From positions 215,251 to 250,833 of the forward strand of contig WELB01000134.1 in the NCBI GenBank assembly GCA_009602725.1: a stretch of 35,583 nt of DNA. The letters run 5' to 3'. The position numbers and the translations under genes were made by a program. Under the pieces are notes generated by a model. The model did no database searches, was not told the DNA's origin, and worked only from the letters and a program-made list of their open reading frames with translations. Source of the stretch: Spirogloea muscicola (taxonomy: Eukaryota; Streptophyta; Zygnematophyceae; Spirogloeales; Spirogloeaceae). The stretch's first letter is position 1; every line of letters begins with the position of its first letter. Shown here piece by piece: positions 11,301 through 23,033 of the stretch.

Positions 11301-14300
11301 AGCAACTGCGACAACATTATTCGCATTCGCAATGACAGTCTTCTAAGTGCAGTGCCAATGCTACAAACTTATACGCCATGTCTGCATGGCAACGTACACA
11401 GACTTACCAAGCGGCAACAAAGGACTCCTGGGGGACGGTTGGCATCTCTGAGGAGACAGCTTTCCAAGCCGTGTAGAAATCTGTGAGCAGGGACGCAGTA
11501 CAGCTGCTGAAGTGTGAGGTACTTACATTGAGGTACATATGCAAGACAATACATACAGGCAGAGAGTAGAAGATGCTCAGTAAGTGGTACGCAGGCATTA
11601 AGTGAGCGCTGAAAAGAAAGAGAGCTCAGATTTGCATCTTACCCAGGGCATCTTGCTGGCACAGAAGAGCAATGCTTTGCAGGGACAGTGCCAGCACAGC
11701 ATCAGCTGGGGACTTCAAGCCCGCCTGCAGTCAGCTAGTCCTAATCATGGATGAGTCAAATGAATGCGCAAATGCAAGCCACTCCCCAATGCTGCTTTCA
11801 CTATCTCTGAGGGCCTTAGCAGAAGTGCAGCAACAGATAATACATGATATCAGATGGGCAGGGGCCTTAAATGATCAAGCTGCTTGTCCAGAAATGGTAC
11901 GACTGAAGACCTTGATCAGGAGGACAACTTCGACCCCTCTCCCTGGATCGTGGTTGCAGATGTCATAGATGCAGCTTGCAACAGCCAGCTGAACAGCCGG
12001 TTCGGGGGCCCCAGCTGCTTCCTCCAAGACTTTCTAAGAAGCGACAATCATCCACGATGTCAAAATCTTTGCAGTGCAGAAGTAAGTAAAGCAAGAAGTC
12101 CAATGAAGCTGATTAGTGCTCTTATCAGAATTAGGACAATTACTACGCCCTATCTGCGAGAGCGACTACGCTCCTGCTTCGCCTACCCTTGGGCACCCAA
12201 TGCTTACGCTGCCCTGACATGATTTTCGAGTCACTTTATCAGTAATATGATGATGCAATGCTGCAAAATGGAGATGACACCCCTGGATTGCTAATAATTT
12301 TCAAGACAGTAGAAGCTGAGCCTCAATGATGCAATGCCAAATCCTCCCCTCTACCATTCAGGCCTGCCTTCTTGAGTACAGTACGTACACGTAGCTCAAG
12401 GAAGACGCGGTCATTATGCTGCCAGGCTTTGCAGAGCAGCCTTAAACCCACTGCCATCAATCTCCTGCAAAAGTCACATCGATGCTGTTATACCACATGC
12501 TCGAGACTAAGAGTGCTACATCAGCAGATTTTTGACTTGAATTGGTCAAAAATTGGCACTGAAAAAAGGACTGAAGAAAGCACACCAAAGTAAACCAGCA
12601 GTGCTGAAAGACTAGGCAAGGACTAGACTTGAGCAAAGACCGAAGACAAGCAGACAGATATCAATCGGATCTGCTTCAGACTGACGCAAGGAAGACTGCA
12701 CCCTGGCGTCGATTACAACCTAGCAACAATCTGCAACGGCGTCCTAGAAGGTGCTCGGCTTCATGATGAAGCACATGTCATGCATGTCAGGAGTCACGAT
12801 TGATTGTGCTGAAGGCTCCAACTCAATATCAACTCACTTCTGCTGGAGGCACTAATTGACCCGTGCCCCTCAACTAGGCAACCAGTAAAGTAGCCATACC
12901 GCTCTATTTACAACCTGGTCTGCTGGATAGTTACAGCAGACCTAGCAGGGTGACATCTGTACGTCCAACAGTGCCAGCCTACGACGCATTATGATTCAAC
13001 AGCATGTCTAGGCAATGTGTTGTGGTAAAAGGTGCAGCTGGTGCTCAAGAGCATACCATGAGCCTGAGACCAGTAACTGCTGTATTGCTCGCAGCGTAGG
13101 TCCAACAGTGGCTGGATGGCCTGCTGTGGCTGGTAGCGCCTCAAGCATGACTAGCTGTGGAGCCAGCAGCCACTTCTGGTCAGCAGCTTCTGGGCGACCC
13201 TCACCCCATGTGACATGTACTAACGTATCACCAATGCAAGTAGCTTCCATTCATACAGCAGCTTGCTTCAAAGAGATATACAAGCCACATGCGAAGTCTG
13301 ACGACGCCATTCAGTCAGAGTGTGCACAGAGGATACCTGTGAGTGGGGTGAGAAGGTGCTCTTCTGCATCTTGGGTCTTCGCTCATCTGCAACATCGCCC
13401 ACCTTGTCCCCGTCATCTTGATGTTCCTGCTCTGTTCTGCTCTCCAAGGTGATACTTAGGCAGAACAGGATGAGTGGCAGGATCGAGATGCCCCACAAGG
13501 GCTCTGCAGCACCAATCGCTGCCAAGGTCCTAGCTGCCGCCGCTTGCACAGCCACCAAAGGATGGAGAGCTAGCGCTGTGACCAGCACCAAAGCGAACTC
13601 GACCACACCTGCAAGCAGTAGCGTTCACTGACAAGTTCTGAGCCACATTGCAGTCCATGTCGGAGGTCAATCTCGTCAGGGCGTCACATTTAACAGTGAC
13701 GAAGCTACTGTCAATTAGCGTCGTATTGTGTAAATGAGCGGCTTCATGAGCGGTTGAAGTCTGCCTTGGCCATATTTAGAAAGCCCTATGCTTCTAGGAA
13801 CAAAGAAGCTGTTATAATTGGTGTAATGAGGTAGCAAGCAGCCTCACCAGCCGGGAGATTGACGCCTGAGCTGATTGTCCTCCGGCCAGCAGCCGCTACA
13901 GCCTGCTCTCTAGCAACCCGGAGGTAGGATGAGAGTTGGTTAAGCCAGGCCTCAGCGTGGCTTCCCTTGGCTCTCCCATCTCTGACCTCACGCCTTCCCA
14001 GTGCCTCCAGTGCGCCAGGTGATTCAGTATGAACGTTTCTCTCCTCCCACCAGACTCTGCACTGGACCTGCAGCAAGACAGCCTGCACACTTTAGGACGT
14101 GGGGCGTTGAGCTGCACAGTGCATGTAGACCGAGGATGAAGCATGTCAACCACAGTCCATGTAGTGCATGTATGAGATACGAGGAGCAAGGGAATGATGA
14201 TTACAAAGAGGAATCTGAACCGTTAAGATCCTGAAGTACACCACAAAGCTAACAGTCTCTTACCAAAAGCGTAGGTGCATACGTACCCCCTGCCAGAGGC

Positions 14301-17278
14301 GGGCAAGCAGGCCCTGCAGAGACTCGCATAGTCGGTGCGTGCTGTGCGACAGGTGCTGCAAGTGCTTGTGTTCGTTGGGCTGTGTCTTGTTGCAAGGTGC
14401 GATTGAAGAAGCGCCGAGTGGCAAGCCCAGGCGCCTGACAAGTCCTGAGGCGCTTGCTTGGAGGTGAAGTGACGGGAGGGTCATTGCCTGGATGGTAGGG
14501 AAGACCGCTGCTGCACGGAGGGAGGGAGCCAAGGACCCTGCATGGAGGCGAGGGAAATGCTCGGCTTTGTTTGAGAGACAAAAGAAGGTCCAAGGTCGGC
14601 CTCAATTTGGTGTTCTACAATGCGCGACTTCTTCGAGAAAGTGTCAGTGAGCAGGCCAAGGAGGTTAACAGTATAGGTGGACCTACAATCTTCACTGCAA
14701 CCCTTGCCAAATGTTTGAAGCAAATGAGCAGAAGATGGAGACTCTGGACCAATCGTATGTTCCTGCATTGTCTACTTCAAATCAGACACAGATGTCTTAT
14801 TTCTACGCATCCACATATTGTTGTGTACCTGTCATTTGGCCGACAAGGCGCAGCAGCTTGAGCATTCCGCTCTCCTCCTCGGTGTTCAGCAGCAGCCCAA
14901 CTACTGGAAGCAGTAACGGCTCCTGAGATGACGACCTCAGCTTGCTCACGATTCTCACGGTGCAAGCCAGCAGCGAAGCTGTGGCAGCCCTTTGAGTTTT
15001 GAAGTCGTGGCAGAGATTCAAAAGCGTGCATGACAGCTCTTGCTCCATATCTAGGAGTACTGGCTGAAGCTCATCCACAGCATGTGCACTATCTCGGAAA
15101 GTAGCCATTGCATCAACTATAGCATCTGCTGCAGCTATGACGAGTCCCCTCGCCTGCAATGAGTTGTCCAGGGCGTCATGCCAACGTGTCAAGGGTCATT
15201 GGCAAGTGCTGGCCAATGACTGGCCAATGCTGGCCAATTACTTTCTGCTATGATGGGGCGGGAAAAACACGAACAAGTAGAAGCACTATTGCTCATTACA
15301 CCTTCTACAATGTGCAGTTGCACCAGACACACAGCTCGCAAATGCTGCAGAATACAACCAATAGCAACGAATGCCGTCACGTGGACTTACAATGGGATTT
15401 CCACTTCCGTACAACGGAAGGATCTGGATGAGAGTCTGGAGCAGCGAACTAGCAGATGCGCCTTCTGAGCTGGTCGCCAGCTGGCACAGGAGCAAGTGCA
15501 GGGAGGAGGCGAAGAAGACCGAGGAGGTGGAAGGTGACATGATAGTCGTCGGCGCCAGCAGCGCAGAAAGGAAGAAGGGCCGAAGCGCGAGGCAAGCGCT
15601 TGGTCCTATTGGGACAAGGGCGGCCACCTGACGCAGCAGCTCCACGTGCCCATCCTCTTGTGATCTAAGCACCTTAGAGAAGCAGGACATCACTGGCATA
15701 TTCGGAAGTTAGATCAAGAACCACAACTATAGAAGTACCAATCTGTGGGTTAAGCTGAACATTAGCTTGTAGAACTGCCATGGTAGTTAGCAAGACACGA
15801 CACATTGTTGCCTGTGAGCACATGTATGTACGCCCTTGCGTGTGAGTTTACAGAGAAGGATTCAACAGCAACATCCTCAGAATATTCAGAAGCTGCCTAT
15901 TTTGACATGACTGCTAGCAATCTCATGGTGATCTTCTGAAGCTGGAATGGAAGCAGGATGCCCACCATTGTGAATGGGTGGGACAGTGTCGTATAGGCTG
16001 GCTGACTTGCCCCAGTGCTTGCGCTTTGACTGAGCTGAAGTTTGTACAGGGCACCTATGCCGGTAACAACGGCAGGTGCAGCCTCTGCTGGAATGGTGCT
16101 GAATACGGCAATTACCTCCCGCAGGCCTGGCCGCAGAGAGACATGAGCTAGAGGTGAGGCACTCGAGGAAGAAAGCCAGAGGACTTGTCATTGTGTGAGG
16201 ATGCAGAGGTGCTTAGCTTTGTAGTCTTATAGTGATGGCATGCAGTTTAGACCTGTCACAGTTGATGTCCATATTGGCCATGGCCCTGACCCTACTGCTG
16301 TGATGCTAGTGGCAGCTCACAGGAACAAGAGACTCTTTCATATTTATTCATCTTCTTGCGCAAAATGTCTACTATACTCTCTACTGATCTTCAACTCATG
16401 CAAGCCATGCCCATAAGCCTCAATACAACAGTCTGTGCAAACCACAGCAATGGCGACTGAAGTCAGCTTGCCGACCAATTACTGCAGCGCAGCATCGATG
16501 TGAGTGGTAGAGGTTCATGCTGCAATCACCTTGTCCAGGCGCCAGAGCGCTAGCAGCTGTCAATTGGCACAGGCCCTTAATGGCCTCCTCGACCACCGAG
16601 GGGCTGCTGTGCATCAGGCACACCCTGATGGCAGCCAGGTCCAGCTCTGACAGGGCCTCGTGTCGGGAAGCGGCTGAGGCCTGGCGCTGCAACACTTGGC
16701 GGAAGAGGGCCTCGACCGCCCGGCGCTGCACGGCAGTGTGCGGAACCTGCGCTTGGCCGACGGCCCTGCCCAGTTTGCATTAGCGGCTGGACAGGGATTC
16801 ACAGCATTCCAAACCCCTGAACCCTAAGTCCTAAACCCTAATTCGCAGACCCTGAACCCTGGATCCCAAATCCTAAGCTCGCATATTGAGCCAAATCCCC
16901 CAAGCGTGCATACTGAGCCAGTACTTGCACTTGGTGCTGCAGCTCGTGTTCGTCGGACTGCTAGCTTGCCCTTTCTGCGCAATGTGTATGGAGCAGCTTG
17001 ACTGCCTCGATTTGTCGGCAGCTAAGGAGCTCGCTCGAGCTGCCGCAACTTGAGGCCGGGCTAACGCCAAGCAGCAGCGCAGACGTATGCGGCTGGGACT
17101 TGCAGACCCCAGCTGCATGCCGAAGAAAAGAAGTGCAGGGCCCAAATTTGTGTGTCCTGGTCCATCGCCGCTGTCGCCTGGGTTGCCAGGTTGCGACACC
17201 GACTGCAGCCTGGGCGTCGGGCCTGGCACCAGCAGCAGTTGAGGCTGCACTGAAGGCCCTTACCCTTAGGCTGGCCAT
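5351..17278 (-). CDS. RST1: RST1/focadhesin homologue (HEAT/ARM repeat protein), 24 exons
   Basis: RST1 (human focadhesin) is a large helical-repeat protein that, with RIPR, links the cytoplasmic exosome to the SKI complex in plants; mutants affect wax, embryos and RNA silencing. Minus-strand exons: 17264-17278, 16530-16746, 15966-16126, 15391-15672, 14829-15153, 14287-14537, 13848-14067, 13403-13608, 13057-13175, 12389-12464, 11911-12033, 11643-11724, 11408-11480, 11046-11196, 10754-10884, 10451-10548, 10197-10306, 9689-9901, 9233-9469, 8116-9084, 7639-7965, 6714-7361, 5972-6238, 5351-5674. All use GT-AG, phases agree, and the sum is 5625 bases (1874 aa; Arabidopsis RST1 is about 1840). Recognisable stretches include the N-terminal VPHTAVQRRAVEALF, DFYTAWKAVSSEMP, FGALDAAAHPSVAGSIMQVLW and the C-terminal LRTHLSLEELGYVSGLL. 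Least certain are the 15-base first exon (MASLR) and the 5' ends of exons 15, 19 and 20. Confidence 0.88.
10376..10404. repeat. Telomere-like motif in an RST1 intron
   Basis: CCTAAACCCTAAACCCAAAC and flanking bases are degenerate copies of the plant telomere unit CCCTAAA. They lie in the intron 10307-10450 of RST1. Too short for a telomere; similar interstitial motifs are common in plant introns and promoters. Confidence 0.7.
15195..15241. repeat. Short TGGCCAAT tandem repeat
   Basis: TGGCCAATG/TGGCCAAT occurs three times in 35 bases, preceded by a related ATTGGCAAGTGC, in the RST1 intron 15154-15390. No function is evident. Confidence 0.6.
16811..16876. repeat. Degenerate telomere-like repeat in RST1 intron 1
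   Basis: About seven imperfect CCCTAAA/CCCTGAA units in 65 bases (for example AACCCTAAGTCCTAAACCCT), inside the proposed first intron of RST1 (16747-17263). This supports plant-type telomere chemistry; it is not a chromosome end, since genes lie on both sides. Confidence 0.75.
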
Positions 17279-17907
17279 GATGTCGCCGGCTGGACCGCCA
17301 CCACCATGCCCCCCAGCTCCCTGTCGACGCGCCATGAGGTGACCTCCTCGTGCCACCCCAGCTCCGCAGCAAGTCCGCAACCTTGGTGATACTGAAGCTA
17401 GGGCCGCAGGAAGGTTTTTGGGATGCCCTCCATGCTCGGGACTAACACCGTGGACTAATAGTGGACTAACAGGGGACTAAAACTGCAGTGGAGTACAGTG
17501 CATACATGCACTTGTTGAAGCTCCAAGAAAAGCGCTAAAAGCGCACAGCGACGCAAGTGGCCACCAGGCACTCAGTATCCACTGTTGAGGACAGTGGCTC
17601 TCCTTCAGGGCTCTCCTTCATTTTCCCTTCAGGAGGCAAGGGCAGTGAGCAGCAAGGCAAGCCCGAAAGAGAATCGACAACCCTTTTCCGAGAAAAAATG
17701 ACCAGAGTTCGCAAGGGGCCAGAAAAAGAAAAGCGGTAACGAGCCCACAAGCGACCCAAGTAGCTACTGGGTGCCCAGTACCTTCCTTACCCAGTCAGCC
17801 AGCCGCCAGGCCCGTCCCCGGTCCAACTGCCGGCCTTGCTCGCCGCCAGCCCCGCCGACAGTCGCGGCGCGGCCCTCGCGCGGCGGCGTCGCCGCNCCGG
17901 CGAGGCC
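17279..17907. promoter_or_regulatory. Shared divergent promoter region of RST1 and ITPK
   Basis: About 630 bases separate the start codons of two divergently transcribed genes, so both promoters and 5' UTRs must lie here. It contains four GGACTAA motifs in 40 bases (17441-17480) and a short direct repeat GGCTCTCCTTCA near 17600, and becomes very GC-rich next to the ITPK start. One unresolved base (N) is at 17896, twelve bases before the ATG. No TATA box is obvious. Confidence 0.5.
17442..17480. repeat. Clustered GGACTAA motifs
   Basis: GGACTAA occurs four times in about 40 bases, twice within GTGGACTAA, in the intergenic space between two divergent genes. It may be a regulatory cluster or a small tandem duplication; the sequence alone does not decide. 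Confidence 0.5.
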
Positions 17908-20349
17908 ATGGCGGCGGCGGCGGCGGCACCGGCGGCGGCGGTGGTGTGCGGGTACGCGCTGACGGCGAAGCGGTGCGAGAGCTTCTTCCAGGCGGAGCTG
18001 CTGGAGGAGGCGGAGCGCCTGGGCGTCGAGTTCCGGCCGCTCGACGCGGCGCGCCCGCTCGAGGGCCAGGGCCCCCTCGACATCGTCCTCCACAAGCTCT
18101 CAGTAAGCGGCACTGAGAGCGCCCACGCCTCGTGTTGCCATAGATGGCTCTTCCAATGGCTCTTCCAGTGTAAGGCAATGGCTGTGGGAGGCCAGCCCAG
18201 AAGAAAGAGCTCGCCCATTGAGGATAGGGGCTGGAACAGCCAGCCCAAAAAAGAATGGACAAAGTACGAGAAGGGAGCCAGGGGAAGCGCTAAGAAAAAC
18301 AAGCACAAGAAGAAACAAAGCAATTACGAATGACTCAGTAACCCCTGCTGAGCAGCCGCAGATCAGAGATGCTAGGGTCCTGGAAGTGGGTCCCCAGGAC
18401 AGAGCCAGAGGAGTGTACAAGGCAGTAAGACTCTTCCAGTAGAGGGCGATGGTTCAAGTCTCGAAAGGGCCGGAAGGTGCAAAAAGCGGGACACAGTGTT
18501 GCCAATGCTCCCCCAATTGGTTTCGCCAATTGTGGCACCCCTCACGTTGGCGATGGGCCGCCGTCGCCGGCGCAGGGAGAGGCCTGGAAGGAGGCGCTGG
18601 CGCAGTACAAGCGCGACAACCCGCACGTCGTCATCCTCGACCACTTCGACAGCGTCCAGCGGCTCAACGACCGCGTTACCATGCTCGAGGTTCGCGGTTA
18701 CCCATAGCTTAACCAAGATACACTATCCTGATGTGGGCCTCATCCTTGACTCCACCGCGGTCTAAAAGCGACGGTCGCCGTGTGCGCAGGCGGTGGAGCT
18801 CCTGGACCAGGCGAGGCTGGGCGCGCCGGCGGCCGTGCCACGTCAGCTTACTGTGCCCGAGGGCACTGACCCAATGGACATTCCTGGTCTCATCGCTGAC
18901 GCCGGCCTCCGGCTACCGCTCATAGCCAAGCCCCTCAAGGCCGACAGCTCGTCCAAGTCGCACAACATGTGCTTCGTGCTCAAGACCAGCGCGCTGTCGC
19001 GCCTTACACCTCCGCTGGTTGCCCAGGTACGCACCTGGTGCTTCATACTCTGCCTCGTATGACACATTGCGGCCCTCAGGACAAGCTTGTCCTAGTGTTG
19101 AGCTCGTGGCGCAGCTGCTGGACGTGGTGCTTCATGCAGGAGTTCATGAATCACGGCGGGCTCCTCTTCAAGTTGTACGTGATTGGCGAGAAGCTGATGG
19201 TGTTCAAGCGGCAGTCGCTGCCAGACATCCCACTCGAGTACTGTGCAGACAACACTGGCAGTGCCAACGGCGGCCATGAGGAGCCGTCCTTGGGCCAGGA
19301 ACCGGAGCAGGTACTCATCATTTCTTGGGCATCTGCTCAGAGCCTAAGTTCGGAGGACAGAGGCATCTCCTGTCTGGTGTGTGGTATGCTTCCGACATTG
19401 TGCTTCATGTGAGCTGCACTTAGCAGGCTGGCGGGCACGAGGATGGTATCATGGAGTTCAACAAGATTTCCAATCAGCACCTGGAGGAAGAGGAGCTGGA
19501 CAACCTGCGGGTACGATGCGCCTACTTAGCCGCACCAATGCAGAAGTTGATGCTCAGGTCGTACGTGTGGACCCCGTGATCCTTGTCCACCTGCAGTCTT
19601 CAGCCTGACTTAGAGGCTGGCTGCTCTATTGTACATGCAGGTCGTGGACCCTCCGCCGGACTTCATGAATGAGCTCGGGCGACAGCTCAAGGGCCTCCTT
19701 GGTCTCCAGATGTTCAATGTTGACGTCCTCCGGGAGAACGGCAACGGTGACAAGTGAGTACTTGAATGGTTTCTGCCTTACTTCCTGATGTGGGTATGTA
19801 TTGCTCCTATGTCCTGCACACCTGAGCATCGTTCAGCCCAGCAACAATATAAAACTTTCCCATGGTAACTTCCAACTGCTCAACAGTTTAGGCCTTGGGT
19901 TGTAAACGAGTTGCAAATCTTATCAGGTGTCAACAACGCCTACTTAAGAAAGTGCTCTGGATCTCTCCCCTGTCCATGCTGTCTTCTTATCAATAGCGCT
20001 TGCTCACACCTAAGTAGTGGCCTCGCTGTGGTGGCATATTGTGGAATGCAGGTACTACATTGTGGACATCAACTACTTTCCTGGGTACGAGCGACTGCCT
20101 GAGTACGAGCATTTCTTCCCCAAGTTCATCCGGCGGCTGGTCGACCGGGCCAACCAAGAGGTCGCCGAGGACGCTGTCACTGCCATTGCGGCAGAGCCTG
20201 AGCTGAAGATGACGACGCCAACACCGTATCGCCAACTAGCGAGCAAGCGGCGGTGGAGCAAGCTCAAGACGTGCATGCTTCTTGCCAAGCCGCTCATGTC
20301 ACTGTCCAGTCTCACGGCTGAGCTTGACCTGTCCGATCCTCTGGATTGA
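17908..20349 (+). CDS. ITPK: Inositol 1,3,4-trisphosphate 5/6-kinase (ITPK), 7 exons
   Basis: An ATP-grasp kinase that phosphorylates soluble inositol phosphates on the route to phytate and, for some plant ITPKs, makes 5-InsP7, linking it to phosphate signalling. Exons: 17908-18102, 18576-18689, 18790-19026, 19140-19310, 19427-19510, 19641-19753, 20052-20349; total 1212 bases, 403 aa, all GT-AG with matching phase. Family marks: VVCGYALTAKRCESFF near the N-terminus, HVVILDHFDSVQRLNDR, the nucleotide-binding IAKPLKADSSSKSH (Lys about residue 150), EFMNHGGLLFKLYVIGE, SLPDIPLEY, and the metal-binding DINYFPGY at residues 310-317. It is longer than a typical plant ITPK1 (about 320 aa), with an Ala-rich N-terminus and an extra C-terminal tail. 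Intron 1 (473 bases) holds an antisense retroelement tail. Which ITPK subclass it belongs to is not resolved. Confidence 0.93.
18188..18440 (-). mobile_element. Retroelement 3' end in ITPK intron 1
   Basis: Bases 18188-18382 are the near-perfect reverse complement of 1079-1261, including the hairpin (18227-18246), the A-run (T-run on the element's sense strand) and the 'SISDLRLLSRGY, stop' ORF end. Similarity to the fragment near 765-800 continues to about 18440. The element is antisense to the host gene and lies wholly inside the intron. Confidence 0.8.
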
Positions 20350-20928
20350 CCCATGTGGATATCTGACGTCAACTTGGCGTGCTGTTGATGAGCGTGACTG
20401 CTTGTGGTGCTAGTTGTGGATGAGCGTTGTCACCTTACCTTTAAGCTTCCCTTCTGGTTACTCTTTTATTTTTTTATTGACTACAATCAAAGTAATGAGC
20501 TCTGAATTATCAGGCCTGCCCTCTGCAAGTCCTGGTGTCTTGCAATTACTACCTGAGCATTGCTGTCGCAGTTTCTTGTCTAAGAAGTCCAGCATGCCTG
20601 TGAATTGCATCAAGGCCAGCAGTAGTCTTTGGGCATGCAGCTGCATGGGATGCACATTGGAAGTTGTCGTTCACTTGCAAGAGTTGGTAAACGCGTCGGT
20701 ACAAGGATGGCACATAGCCAAGAACCAGATACACCTGAGGTCGACAAGTACCTGCGTTACATCACCAAATTGCTGCAATATGGTGCATAACCTTCTTCTT
20801 AGGAAAGTCGCAAATTTGGACCATACAATGCACAACCTACTACTAAGTCAACCGACAATTTCATGCTTCACTATTACGAGTACTCAGAAGTGCTGCGAGC
20901 CATCGGTGGTCGGTTGGCAGGTTGCACC
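20350..20928. other. Convergent intergenic region between ITPK and LTO1
   Basis: 580 bases between two stop codons on opposite strands, so it should hold both 3' UTRs. A T-rich stretch at 20462-20480 follows the ITPK end. No RNA gene, repeat or coding similarity was recognised. Confidence 0.5.
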
Positions 20929-22407
20929 TCAAAAAGTTTCGCCTGCACTCTCTGAATGGAGGTAGCCGCGATACTCTGGACGGACGCCAAGCACTGAAAC
21001 AATTGTCCTGAATTTGGCCCTCAGCACCTCCAGCTTGTCGTGAATGCTCTCATCCTTGGAACAGGGATGCAAGACTGGCGCTTTAGAATATCGGCTCAAG
21101 AGAGGGTGCACCTAATCTGTATAAGAGCATGACTTCACATCATATAACAGTACCCATGTAAGTCCTAAAGAGTCTGAGGACAGATGAATTTTAGGAGGCT
21201 TTGCATGTCGGGAGAGGACCTGCGGGTGGAGCAAAGGGAAGGTTTCCAGGAGGTGACCGAGCTGCTGTATGCTCCTCTGAGCTCTGCATGTGGCTCAGAA
21301 TACGACGACACGGTGACTCACTGGGGGTTAGGGAGCAAGATGCGTGCACATTGAGCTGGGGCATTGCTGCACAAGTGACCAAGGAATGGGCGCTTGGCAA
21401 GCATATGCACATTGACAAAACCAGTAGACTGTCAAGAACAGAGCTACGAACTCAGGGCTCAACGATCGCAGTCTCTAGAGCGTCAGAAGGTGGGTGCAGG
21501 CAAATTGGTCGACCGGGGCAAGAAGATGCCGGGCTCGAGCTCTGAGGCCCGCGTCCACACGGTTATGCAGCCAAGATAGAAGCCCAGCTCCTCGCCTGCA
21601 CGGCAAGCGCGCCTCAGCAAAAAGGTCTCGCTCGAGGTCGGGGAGCCCCAAGCCCGAGTGACCATGCAAGAAGAGCCAGATCCTGCAATTGAAGCTAAGG
21701 ATGGCCTCTGATAATGTGCTCAAGAGCAAGGGTGCGGAAGACTGCTGCCACTGAGTGGCAGAGGACTTTCGTGACATCTCGCCCTTGTTTGGCATAGGCT
21801 TTGGTTTTGTGGTTCTGGTTCCTGGGACTAGAGACTGTAGGGTCACATCACCACTCCTGAGCTTTCAGGTGAATGCAGATTGCTTATGAACCCTACAGTC
21901 TCCAAAGCCAAGACCAGTTGTCAACTTAGAGTCCTTGTAATGCAGCGCTTGTTGCAGCCAAGAGAGAGCCCAGAGCGCGGCCTCTTACCCATCTGGAAGC
22001 CAACCCGAAGGCCAGCGTCCCGTCCCTCGAGCAGCCCGGCCTCAGTGCCATCCCTGCTCGTCGCAGACGTCCCGCAATGACTCAGCTTGTAATGATGGTC
22101 TCAGAAGCCCGTTGAGGTGAAGTGGCTGGATGCTCAAGCCGTCATGGAGTCACGTGGTCATGAGCAACTCATGCAGGCGGCTGCACATGCTAGACCTGAT
22201 CTTGCAGTCAGCCCCAGATGAGCTTAAAATTCAAGTCCATCTTCCTCTGATCCCAGGACTAGCTGTGGGCAGCGAGGGGTCAGCCGAACAACTCATGCAG
22301 GTGGGGTGCAGCAGATGCGCATACCGGTAGCCGTCCTCGTAGCCCTCACGTAGGTGCTGCACCTCCAGGTCCACTGACGAGTCGAAGATGTCGCCAGAGC
22401 TGTCCAT
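20929..22407 (-). CDS. LTO1: LTO1/ORAOV1-like adaptor (Yae1 domain), 5 exons
   Basis: LTO1 with YAE1 acts as an adaptor that brings the cytosolic Fe-S assembly machinery to the ABC protein ABCE1/Rli1, needed for ribosome recycling. Minus-strand exons: 22325-22407, 21989-22053, 21514-21595, 21220-21283, 20929-21054; 420 bases, 139 aa (human LTO1 is 137), with phases 2, 1, 2, 0 all matching. The N-terminus has FDSSVDLEVQHLREGYEDGY, followed by the glycine-spaced Yae1 motif (GTEAGLLEGRDAGLRVGFQM, then GEELGFYLG), a helical middle, and VLRAKFRTIVSVLGVRPEYRGY near the end. The protein ends in Phe; known LTO1 proteins end in Trp or another aromatic that serves as the CIA-targeting signal, so this is compatible. 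It is divergent from the next gene and convergent with ITPK. Confidence 0.9.
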
Positions 22408-23033
22408 GGACGCCGCACCAATGTGCAGTGCGTGCGACGCGCTAGCAGCGTAAGCTGTCTTGTGAAGGCGTATGCCGTGTCGGTGCTGCGACACGCCAAA
22501 GCTGACGGCGGGAAGCGGATGTGTCGAAGTGGCCAGGTCAGGAGCTGAAGTGAGCCGCTGAAGTGGCACACGACGCCCTTGATCGGCACGGAGCTCTGAG
22601 GCCTTCAGGCACCCGCCTTGGCTGCAATGGCGGATCCTTTGTGGGCGGTACGTCAGGTGCAGCGTGTGCTGAGCAACAAGAGCCACGGGGAAGTTGACCC
22701 AGAGAGGCCCGAGAAGATGTAACAGTTGGAGAGGGGACTGCGGCAGGTAGTTGTAAGGTGGACAATGAGAAAGGAAAAGGCCTTCCAATGTAAGGCTTGT
22801 GCGACAGGAAAGAGCTGTGGTGTAAGGGGCAAGAGGGGGGAGAGAGACGAGCCGAGTGAAGTAATGAAGGCGAGGTGTCTACGATATGGGGTCAAGTAAG
22901 GCGTGAATGGGAAGCAGAGAGGTGGGGCGGGAGGNAACAGGTATGCTGGTAAGGATAAGGTGGGGAGGGAGGGAGGAGGGAGGGAGGGAGGGGGAGGGAG
23001 CTCTGAGCTTAGCCAGAGTGGAGCGCCAGTGTC
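22408..23033. promoter_or_regulatory. Divergent promoter region, LTO1 and unknown gene
   Basis: About 625 bases between two start codons facing away from each other. The right half is G-rich on the plus strand, with a (GGGA)n tract at about 22960-23000 and one unresolved base at 22935. The left half is open on the minus strand without recognisable domains and may be 5' UTR of LTO1. No specific element was identified. Confidence 0.45.

Noticed and set aside
16811-16876. Chromosome end (telomere)
   Set aside because: The CCCTAAA-like units are degenerate, cover only 65 bases, and genes continue on both sides.
17535-17759. Short ORFs on both strands between RST1 and ITPK as genes
   Set aside because: Overlapping frames on opposite strands, low complexity, no recognisable domain, and the position fits a divergent promoter.
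18440-18480. tRNA-type B box (GGTTCAAGTCTCG) suggesting a tRNA-derived SINE
   Set aside because: No A box at the right distance and no cloverleaf. The neighbouring sequence is the 3' end of a protein-coding retroelement family, so a chance match is likelier.
22231-22788. Single 185-aa minus-strand ORF as an intact gene
   Set aside because: Only its middle (from the Met at 22407) matches LTO1 and it then leaves the frame at a clear GT donor at 22324. The rest is 5' UTR and intron.
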